In this document: positions 1 to 9,200 of the stretch, in pieces
Position numbering within the stretch: position 1 is the stretch's first letter
Layout of the letters: every line of letters starts with the position of its first letter
NCBI RefSeq assembly: GCF_019175285.1
Contig: NC_056525.1
Location: 132,671,060-132,735,059 of the forward strand
DNA length: 64,000 nt
Direction: 5' to 3'
Source: Sceloporus undulatus
Taxonomy: Eukaryota > Chordata > Lepidosauria > Squamata > Phrynosomatidae
The notes under the pieces: model-generated
Database searches by the model: none
Told to the model about the DNA's origin: nothing
Seen by the model: only the letters and a program-made list of their open reading frames with translations
Program-made: the position numbers and the translations under genes

Positions 1-413
1 CTTACCCTCAGCCATCAATATCTGGGTTACTTTTTTAAAACCACAGTTTTCTCATGAAGTAAAAACAGAATTAAAAGAGGATTTGTTTTTGTTTATTTGA
101 GGGGGAATGTTTAGGGTAGACCTGTTTCTTGTGGGTTGCTCTCACCTCCACTAAAGATGGAGCTGAGGAGGGGAAAAATAGTGCTAAACAGAACCAAACA
201 ACTGGGAAACCATGTTTGGTATGATTTACTGCTATTTAAGAAGTAACCAAGGTGGCTGCTGTTACTGTCAGCCCCTCTTCTCCCAATGCTAGCAAAGTCA
301 TGTCATCCACATCCATTGCGTCTTATCTTCTTATAAAAATACTCACTGGTCCTTAATATGTCCTTCCTGTTATTGTATGGATGATTATTATATGGATTAT
401 TATATGGCTAGTA

Positions 414-905
414 CAGTGGTCCCTCCACATTTGAAGGGTGAAGGACCTCCAACCTCCATCAATGAGGAAAAACCACCTGTTACAGACTGCCAAAATAAAG
501 CTGCTTCGGGTCTCTTTGGAGGTATGCTGTTTAAATGATGCATGCATCCTAAGAATCCAGAAGCTGCACCAAAGCTGCACTCCAGTGCTTAGGAATGGAG
601 TGTGGCTTTGGCGCGACCTCCGGACTCTTAGGACCCATGCATCATTTAAATAGCATACCTCCAAAGAGACCCGAAGCAGCTTTATTTGGGCAGTCTGTAA
701 CAGGCCTCTGCTTCTTAAACCTGAGAAAACATCTCTCTAGGAATCTCCAGTTCCTCCAATGCAACTCTATGGCAAACATCTGCCAGAAACTGGTCCTAGA
801 CTCACACTAGAGAGGAACTACAGATGCCTAGAGGGGTGCTTTCTCTAGATATTTCTAGGTTCTCCTGCACAACTTTATGGTCAACGTCTGGCAGTTGCGC
901 TAGAG
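414..905. mobile_element. Tigger-like MITE fragment, split by foldback MITE
   Basis: After a TA at 412-413 the sequence CAGTGGTCCCTCCACATTTG resembles the end of the full copy at 38406-38737. The part after the inserted foldback MITE (about 735-905) resembles that copy's interior (CTAGG..CTCCAGTGCAACTCT). The right end is lost. The join is inferred. Confidence 0.45.
476..704. mobile_element. Foldback MITE family A, copy 1
   Basis: Starts CCTGTTACAGACTGCC and ends with its reverse complement GGCAGTCTGTAACAGG. Nearly the whole element is one inverted repeat, with arms AAAGCTGCTTCGGGTC and AAATGATGCATG. Two further copies lie at 2340 and 31912. Confidence 0.85.
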
Positions 906-1146
906 GGCTCTTAATTGCTCTTTCCTATTCAGGCATTGGAAATAGGAACTGTGCAGCCTCCAGTATCCTCTGTACTTGGATACGAGAGGATATGGAGTCC
1001 AATGAGCCCCCGGAAGGGGAAAAGGCAACACCTGGGAATGCTGGTGTTTAGTGCACTTTATGTGCACTGGCCTAATTACTTTAATGAGCTTTGGGCATTT
1101 GTCAACATATTGAATTATTTTGCAGTGTTGATCACCTGCAATTGTT

Positions 1147-1210
1147 GAACTGTAGCTCAGCGGTAAAATGCCTTCTTTTTGTGCATAAAGTCCAAGATTC
1201 ATTTCCAAAC
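1147..1210 (+). repeat. tRNA-like SINE head fragment
   Basis: TAGCTCAGCGGTAAAATGCC resembles a tRNA/SINE A box and CCAAGATTCATTTCC a decayed B box, as in the tRNA-derived heads of squamate SINEs. Too decayed to be a tRNA gene. Confidence 0.4.
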
Positions 1211-1267
1211 TTAGTAATTAAAAGAAACTTGGATATACAGCTAGCAAAGTTCTTTCAATACTCTGAA

Positions 1268-1540
1268 GTCGAAGGCTATCACAGCCGACATTTGTAGCTT
1301 TTTGTGAGTTTTTCAGGCTGTGTGGACATATTTTAGAAGAGTTTATTCCTGATGTTTTGCCAACATCCATGGCTGGCATCTTCAGAGAAGATTCTCTCTG
1401 AAGATGCCAGAAAAATTATCTCTGAAGAGGCCAGCCTCAGATGCTGGCGAAACGTCAAGAAGAAAACTCTTCTAGAACATGGCCACATAGCCGAAAACCC
1501 CACAAAAAAATGATGGATGCCGGCCATGAAAGCCTTTGAC
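1268..1540. repeat. Inverted repeat of a Penelope-like unit with hammerhead-like core
   Basis: Two copies of a dispersed squamate repeat sit head to head: GTCGAAGGCT at 1268 on the left answers AGCCTTTGAC ending at 1540 on the right, and GAAGAG/CTCTTC, CCATGGCTGGCATC and other blocks also mirror. The right copy contains CTGAAGA, a 6-bp GCCAGC/GCTGGC stem and GAAACGTC (1422-1456), the layout of a minimal hammerhead ribozyme as known in Penelope-like elements. Family assignment is inference. Confidence 0.6.
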
Positions 1541-2031
1541 TCTGTATTGTTGAACTCGGTGAACTACTCTATTGGTTTTAGTATGAAGCAACTGTATGTT
1601 TTCAACATACATCACAAAAATATTATATAGGAGCTGGAAGAGAAAGAATAAAAATTTTAAAAAAAGTAATCAGAGTTATTTATTTTGCAGAAGGAGAATT
1701 TATACCTGTTGCTTTATATTAGCTTTTCCCCTTTCTTAGACACTTGCCAAGCTCAAACATCGGTCCTGCCTCTGCTGCAATTGTTTCATCGGCTGTGTTA
1801 CAACTTCCAGTATCTAGTGTAAATCTTATTTTTTTGAGTGCTTCGTTGCTTCATACAATCATTTGCTGCTGTAGTAGGGCTCTGATTTTAATGCTTTTGG
1901 TCAGTGATTTTTGAGATTGTTTTTACAAGCAGCAATTATCTTTAGATAATTATCTCTCACTATTTAATTAGTAGATAGTTTGTTTATGCTTTTTAGTGTG
2001 AGATAAATCATTGTTTGACTGAGGGCTAGTT

Positions 2032-2288
2032 AAAAGGTAAAGGTAACCTCTTGGCATGAATGTTTAGTCTTGTCCGACTGTAGGAGGCAGTGATCATCTC
2101 CGTTACTAAGCCAAGGGAGCCAACATTGTCCAAAGATAACTCTGGTGCTCATGTGGCCAGCATGACTGCACCGAATGCTGTTACTTTCCCCCTGAAAAGT
2201 GGTATCTATTGATCTACTTTTATATGCTTTCGAGCAGCTAGGTTGACAGAAGCTGGGACTAGTGACGGGACATCACTCCGTCACTAGT
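2032..2288 (-). mobile_element. tRNA-derived SINE (family 1), reverse orientation
   Basis: Begins with the reversed tail AAAGGTAAAGGTAACC and runs through the CATGTGGCCAGCATGACTGC block typical of a common squamate SINE. The tRNA head at the right end is missing. The copy at 7191 is the same family in the other direction. Confidence 0.7.
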
Positions 2289-2339
2289 AAGTAGAGCTTA
2301 AAAACCTATAATAGTTTGGAAAGAATTATCCTAGATTAA

Positions 2340-2573
2340 GGCACCGTACAGACAGGCCAAAATAAAGCTGCTTCGGGTCACTATGGATGTATGCTGCTTA
2401 AATGATGCATGCGTCCTAAGAGTCAGGAAGCTGTACCAAAGCCATGATCCAGTCCTAAGAACTATAGCACGGCTTTGTTGCAGCTTCCAGGCTCTTAGGA
2501 CACATACATCATTTAAGCAGCATACATCCAAAGTGATCTGAAGCAGCTTTATTCGGGCAGTCTGTACGGGGCC
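2340..2573. mobile_element. Foldback MITE family A, copy 2
   Basis: Ends are GGCACCGTACAGACAG and GTCTGTACGGGGCC. The body is palindromic and closely similar to the copies at 476 and 31912. It lies about 110 bases upstream of the PET117 exon. Confidence 0.85.
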
Positions 2574-2684
2574 ATGTTTTGTACTTTATGACAAACTTGA
2601 CACGTTTCATTCCTGGCCTTTATTTTGTGTAGCATTATTTCTGCATCTTGTCCATGAATTAAAAAAATAATGTCCTTTTTTCAG

Positions 2685-2831
2685 AGGCTACGTGAAGGAG
2701 TGTTCAGAGACTTTGAAAGACAGAATCGTAAACAAGAATATATTCGCCTTTTGGAGGAACAGTCTGGTTTGGCCAAGCAACTTGAAATGGAAAGAAGCAA
2801 AATTCCATTGCCTAGAGAATCCCAGCGGTGA
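2685..2831 (+). CDS. PET117: PET117 last exon (3' part of gene)
   Basis: PET117 is a small mitochondrial inner-membrane-associated chaperone for cytochrome c oxidase assembly; it works with the heme a synthase COX15. The exon begins after a T-rich tract and AG at 2683-2684, opens in phase 0 with Arg-Leu-Arg-Glu-Gly and runs 48 codons to TGA at 2829-2831. The stretch RLREGVFRDFERQNRKQEYI lines up with the human C-terminal half (RLRDGVIRDIERQ), followed by an amphipathic Glu/Lys-rich helix. The N-terminal membrane anchor is coded by an exon that I do not find in bases 1-2684, so it lies upstream and the intron is longer than 2.6 kb. The same-strand neighbour KAT14 starts 139 bases downstream, as expected from conserved gene order. 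Identification rests on remembered human sequence and on synteny. Confidence 0.9.
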   Translation, partial: RLREGVFRDFERQNRKQEYIRLLEEQSGLAKQLEMERSKIPLPRESQR

Positions 2832-2970
2832 GGGAGAAGAGTTGGAAACTTCCCTTTCACTTCAGTAATTGTATTGACTTCTTGTTCATTGAGCCAGTCT
2901 TCATACCCCTGAGTCTTGCAGTGTTTTGAGAGGAGGCTTCTAATTGACTAAAAAGAACTGTCAAGGTATA

Positions 2971-3226
2971 ATGGATAATAGTATGTACATAAATGAGATG
3001 ATGAGTTGTCATGATGATGAAGCTACAAGGACATCCCCTTCAGAAGGCCTGGAAGAAGGAGAAGTGGAGGGGGAGACACTTCTTATAGTTGAATCTGAAG
3101 ATCAGGCATCAGTGGATTTGAGTCATGATCAGAGTGGGGATTCTGTGAATAGTGATGAAGGGGAAACATCCTGGGCAGAGGAGATGTCTTACTATTGTGA
3201 AAGATGCCAGAAATGGATAGCTGCAA
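2971..3226 (+). CDS. KAT14: KAT14 coding exon 1
   Basis: Codes residues 1-85 plus one base of codon 86: an acidic, Ser-rich N-terminus with the conserved run EGLEEGEVEGETLLIVESED and the first zinc pair, CERC. The donor is GTAAGA at 3227. A likely acceptor for this exon is TTGCAG ending at 2921, which would leave a 49-base 5' leader within the exon. Confidence 0.95.
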
Positions 3227-6200
3227 GTAAGAATCCTTTATTCTCAGTTTTCTGGTGTTCGTTGTGAACTTGAGTTTACTCTCGCTGCCTTCCTTCTTCC
3301 CATAATCTCTTTCTCTGTATAAAAATAATGTATATGCTTTTCAGTCACCTGCAATAACTGCACATCTAGAGTATATGATTTATCTTCAAAACAATACATT
3401 TTTAATGAGAGCAAAAGCCGCAGCGTAGAAATAAATTTAAAATGCTGAACAAATTAAGCTTGCTGTGGGAGATTTTTTCTCCCTCCTGAATATATGCTGA
3501 ATAACTACAAGTATTATTGTGCATCGCCAACAACTTGGTCTGTTTGCTGATGGGAGAAAACAGCACAGCCTTTAACCTCTGTGCAGCTGTGAATATAGTC
3601 TTTATGAATTTTAGTTCCATGAAGTCCCATGTTCACATCTAAGGTGCGTCTTCCTGTATGCAGAGATTGAATTGTTATTGTTTTCAGGTGTAGCATTTGT
3701 GCAGTGTTGAATCTTGTTCTGGAAGTTCATCTGAGCCTCATGAGTGGCCTTTCAGGGGATAGTGAGATTTGCTGTGGAAAGGGAAGCCTGGAAAACTCTA
3801 GCATATGTGTGATGTGCTTGTGCAGAAGCCATCACACTGGTTTATAGATTATTATTATAGTCTCTAAATAAGTCTCACATCTGATACTATATGAATAGGG
3901 GTACAGTTTATTTAATACCAGGCAAGAAATCCTTGTAATGATCTAACTCTTCCCTGTCATGTTAAGATAACATAACTGAACAAACAATCTGTGGAGTTCT
4001 TGAGGTATAATCTGATACTTAAAAAAAAATCTAGCATGATAAATGCTAGGGATTTTGAAAGTATTTCAGTCAGTATTTCTTACTGTGTCAGTGTTTCTGG
4101 TAATCTCCTAATGCTGATGTAGTGAAATTTAGTAGAAACATGAATTATAAATATGAATCTCCAAAGTTTTAAAGAAAAAACCTTTCTACGTTATTGAGGC
4201 TGATGGATCTTACTCCAATGGAAGTGTCTGTGGGATTGCAACCTTAATCTCCAGAGCATGGAATGTAATGCTGCAATTTTATAATGTTTGATTTTATAAA
4301 AGAGTTGAAGCTTGACCTTTTGCTTACCTGTTTATAGGTCAGGTGAGAGAACAGATCACCCATCTCAAGGGAGATAACTTTTTCAGGTTTACTTGCTCTG
4401 ATTGTTCAGAAGATGGGAAAGAGCAGTTTGAACGGTTAAGGCTAACATGGCAACAAGTAAGTAGCAAGCAATTAATAGAGTAACAAGATTTTATGTTTCT
4501 GTGTATTATGATACACATGGGGGGACTTTCGCTTGTTTAGTGACATTCTACATTTGAATCTGGGGATTTTACTAAACAACTCTTTTTTGGGTTCAAAAGC
4601 AAACGTGAAATGATCTTTTAGCCACAGTAGTTTCAAAATCATAGGACCAAAACACACTACAGATGTAATCCAATTTGAGACTACTTTAACTGCCCTGGCT
4701 CAGTGCTAGAGGATTCTGGGAACTGTAGTTTATTGTGAGACCATTGCTCTCTAACAGAGAAGGCTAGATGTCTCACAAAACTACATTTCCCAGGATTCCC
4801 TAGCATTGAGCCAGGGCTGTTAAAGTGACCTCAAACTGGATTGTGTTTGGACCATAGTGTGTTTTGGACCATAGTTATAAATGTAATGACCTTTTGTTGC
4901 CATTGAACCACACAACTGAGAAGCATGGGGCGTTGCTCTGGAGATGATGAACCTCATCTCCCACATCACAAGTTTTGTTGTGTAGACATTATAGTTCATA
5001 GGCCAGTGTTTTTTCAATTGCTCTTGTGCATATCTATTGAACTATATTAGCTGTAGTGTGAGTTGTATTAAATTTAACATACATTTGTGGTATTCATATC
5101 ACAGGGACTCCTGAAATTTGATGGTCACCCATTGAAGGACTCTGTTGTGAATAATTTCAGTTTGTTCCATGCATCTGAGGAAATAGACCAAGTCTACAAA
5201 AGCTTATGCTACAGCTTCTTTTGCACAGTCTGAGAGGTGCTACAAGACCTCTTTGCATTCTCTTGTCAATTGTTAGGTAGGGAAATGGATTCATGTTTAT
5301 TTTGTCATAATATCTTCATTTTAAAAAAGTTACATAAAGCTCTAGGACAGTGGTTCTCAACCTTTCTAATGCTGCGACCCTTTAATACAGTTCCTCATGT
5401 TGTGCTGACCCCCAACCATAAAATTGCAGTGTCTCAGTTCCTAAGACCATCGGAAATATGTGTTTTCTGATGGTCTTAGGCGATCCCTGTGAAAGGGTGG
5501 GTCGTTCGACCCCCAAAGAGTTTGTGACCCACAGGTTGAGAACTGCTGCTTTAGGAGCTGGACAACTTCAGAGAAGGGGACATGATACTGGGATATAATT
5601 TATAACAGGGATGCTCAGAGTATTGTTTATCTTGGAGGGCATTATGCCCAATATTAGGCTTGTAGACTATGGGGCTGTACAGACAGCCCAAAAGGAGCGG
5701 CTCTGTGCCGCTCCTGAATGCGTGGGGTTGGGGACGCGGCAACTGGATGCCACACCCCCAACCCGCTGGAAAAAGAAGCCCCAAAAAGGAGCTTCCTTTG
5801 CCAGCGCTACAGGAGCGCCATAAGGGTCGCATTGTGCCCTCATGACACTCCCCGTGCGCGCTGCCACTTGTACACCATGCATGAGCAACGTCGTCATGGC
5901 GTGCCCCATGTAAACGGCGGCGCCCAAGATGGCGCCCACGGCATGCAGTAGGGCTCAGGAGCATGCAGATGCTCCACTCTATTGAGACCTATGTTCGGTC
6001 CCAGGCTGGTGCAAAGCGCCTGTCTGTACCAGGTCTATCACAGTTCTTTAACAAATATGGTCTGACGGTCACCTTATCTGGTGATTAAAAGTTACATGTT
6101 ATGTTTGCAAGCACACAGTTCGTTACAGGACAGACTACATTCTTAATTCTTAGACAAGGCATTCACAAAGTCAATTATACTGTGTCAAAGGAAGAACAGA

Positions 6201-9200
6201 TAACATTCTCTAACATTTTAAATATACCAATCAGGTATATAGCTGTTAAGTATACCAAATAACTTAAAGCAAATTTTTAAAATTAACTATAAACTCCAAT
6301 ATAGGAGAGTAAATAGTTTACTCAGAAGATTATTAGGAATAAGAGCATCTGTAAAAATGACAGTACTAGTAGTTTTTAAAATAATTTCTTTCATTACTCC
6401 TGATACGTGTTGTCAGATGATCCCATAAATTTGAAAAAGCTCCTTTTGGACATCATTCATGGTGTCAGCAAAACATCAAATAACTAATTGTACTTACAGA
6501 CAGTGTGTTAGATGGGCTGTCGCTTTTCAAATGACTTTTTATGGAGTGTCTCATTTTGTTTCTGCTCCAGGGCAAAAGCATTACATATGGAAAACCATTC
6601 TTTATACAAGCTTAATGGGTTGGAACAAATGGAAAAACAGTGTATCACTCATATCATCTTTGCTTAAGTCATTCTTATATTATTCCCCATTTGAAAATAA
6701 AGTTTTATAAAAGCAACATAGAGATGGGGAAACTAGAAGGTCATATATATATATTTGAGAGATCTCTTCAAAGGTATACTTCCTTCCAGAAGTGGTCAAA
6801 TTATTGAGCATTTAAAGCCTATACATCAGATGATGCATTTTTGAATATCCCAGCAATCTGATCTGAAATTATAAAGCATCTAATGGAATTCACCTCCCCT
6901 GTTCATTATATGGAATAACCTTTCTCCAGTTGGATTAAAATTGCTGAGAGCTTTAGTCAAGCCTTTTTATTCAGCCTTATCAGGCACTTCAATGTTACGG
7001 CTGACCCATGCAAAGTAAGATGTGAAAAAGTATAATCAAAGCTAACATAGAAATAGCTACAGGGAAAGCAAAAAAGAGAACACCCTGGCTCCTTTTTCTT
7101 TATTCCTGTATTAAGTCATCATACATTTTTTTAACTAGTTATTTTTCCTTCATTCTTTTTTGCTCACTACAGTAGGTTTTATAGTAGGTTCAGGGGATAC
7201 GGTGGTAGTTAAGACGCCAATTCTGATGATTGGAAGATCAGAAGGTTGGCAGTTTGAGGCCCGAGTGCTGCATGATGGGGTGAGCTCCTGTCAATCCAAA
7301 AGCATGCAAATTCAGGTAGATAAATAGATACTTCTCAGTGGGAAGGTAGAGTCATAGAATTGCAGAGTTGGAAGAGACCACAAGGGCCAACCAGTCCAAC
7401 CCCCTGCCATGCAGGTAACAGCATTTGGGGCAGTCATGCTGGCCACAAGACCACCAGAGCAGTCCTTGGACAGCGCTGGATCTTTGGCTTAGAAACAGAG
7501 ATGAGCACTGCCCCTTACAGTCGGTTATGACTAAACATTAATATCAAGGGATTACCTTTATCTTTATAGTCGGTTTTAACCAATAGCTATTGTTTATTTC
7601 AGTAATCCATTCCCTAGTGCCAGTCATCCACAGAGTGATCAAGTCTTTTCTGTCCCCAAATCAGATTAGAAAGTAGGATCCAACTCATAAATACCATCCA
7701 GAACTATCTGAAATTGAAAAGCTACTGCTTTCCTGTTATCCAGAGATGCTGTGTCAGCTGCTGGATGATAGTTATTTTAAATTACAAGATCCAAATTTGA
7801 TTTGTAAATAGGGTTAGTGAGTAAGGGGCAGCAAATGTGGCTTCTGTGATGGTCTTGCCAAAACCTCTTTTCTCCACTGATGATTCTAGCTGACACAAAG
7901 ATGGGTATCAGTAGCCTCAAAGAAATTGTTCATCATGTCGTTCAGTTCATTAAACTAGTTTAAAGAAAGCATTTTGGACTTCTGGAAATAATTTTGTCTG
8001 CTACTCATGCATACCAGATTAGTTGTCCTTTGCTCTGTGTGTAGGCAACTTCAGGGAGTCGTACTGCTATAAATGGAGGTGCTGTGCCTCTTTTCTCAGT
8101 GACATTCATGTGGACTGGCACCAATTTTCCATTAATCATATTCATCAGTTCTTGTCTTCCTTGGCATGCCAAGTTTCCTTGGCAAACTCTTTGATAAGAG
8201 TTTATGTGGTTCTTCTCCCAACCTTCATTTGACTTTGAGCTTCCCCTCTTGGTTTGTGTACCCTTTGTGGGTGGGTCCACCATTCCTTCAATGGCTGAGT
8301 GGCTAGGGGGAGTGAGTAGAGGGAGTGGCAAACACCTTGCTGAAATAAGGCAGAATTCCAGCATGCTTGAAGGAAACAGTTATAAAGCCGATGCAGAAAG
8401 TGGCCTCCCTCAGTCCCACCATTCTAGATAATTATTTGCCAAGTCTCTATCATTCTGTTTTTGGGCAAGGCCCCGAAGCATATGGTGGCCTTCCAGCTGC
8501 ACGGGTTTCTGGATGATATTCTAGTTTCAGGCCTGGCTATGGGGCAGAGATAGCTTTGGTCACCTTGGTAGATGGCCTATGCCATGAACTAGAAAAATGG
8601 AATCTGCCCCTGTTGGTTCTGCTGGACATCTGTGGGTTTTGATACCATCAACCATGGTATCCTTCTGTGCCACCTTGCTGGGATGAGGCTTGGAAGTACT
8701 GTTTTGAAGTGGCTCTGTTCTTTTCCAGAAGGACAAACTCAGAAGGTAGTACTTGGGGACTCCTGTTTTACCACTTCGCTGTTGGTCTGTGGGACCGCTC
8801 TGGTTTGGTTCTGCCCCTCATTCTATTTAATAAATACATGAAACCACTGGGACAGGTTGTCCAGACCTTTGGGGTTTGGTGCCATGAGTATATGGATGAC
8901 ACCCAAGTCTAATACTCCTTTTCATCACAGTCCATGGAAGCTGTTTTGGTGCTAAACTGGTGCCTGTCATCAGTAAGCATTTTGATAAGGGTGAACAAAT
9001 TGAAACTTAATTCAGACAAAATGGAGGTGCTCCTAGTCACCTGAAAGGCAGATCAGGGAATAGGGTTTCAGCTTTTGCTGGATGGGGTGACACTTCCCCT
9101 GAAGATGCAGGTTTGAAGCTTGGTTTTACTCCTGTATTCAGTCCTGAGCCTGGAAGCTTAGGTTTTCAATGGTGGCTAGGAATTTATTGGCACAGTTAAG

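Noticed and set aside
353-664. Overlapping open frames on both strands
   Set aside because: They arise from the palindromic arms of foldback MITE A; near-identical peptides recur at 2331 and 31869-32157 for that reason.
1147-1210. A tRNA gene
   Set aside because: Only decayed A and B boxes; no paired acceptor stem and no terminator in the right place. It fits a SINE head remnant.
2820-2990. In-frame PET117-KAT14 fusion by splicing 2827 to 2922
   Set aside because: The splice signals are plausible, but the resulting frame meets a stop (TAA) after seven codons, before the KAT14 start, so no fusion protein would form.
5551-5964. Long minus-strand open frame (137 codons)
   Set aside because: It lies across the GC-rich MITE at 5671-6032; few stops are expected by composition, and no protein family is seen. 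The same holds for frames in 29013-29429 and 48356-48861.
8005-8364. 119-codon minus-strand open frame
   Set aside because: Runs antisense into decayed LINE sequence with no conserved content.
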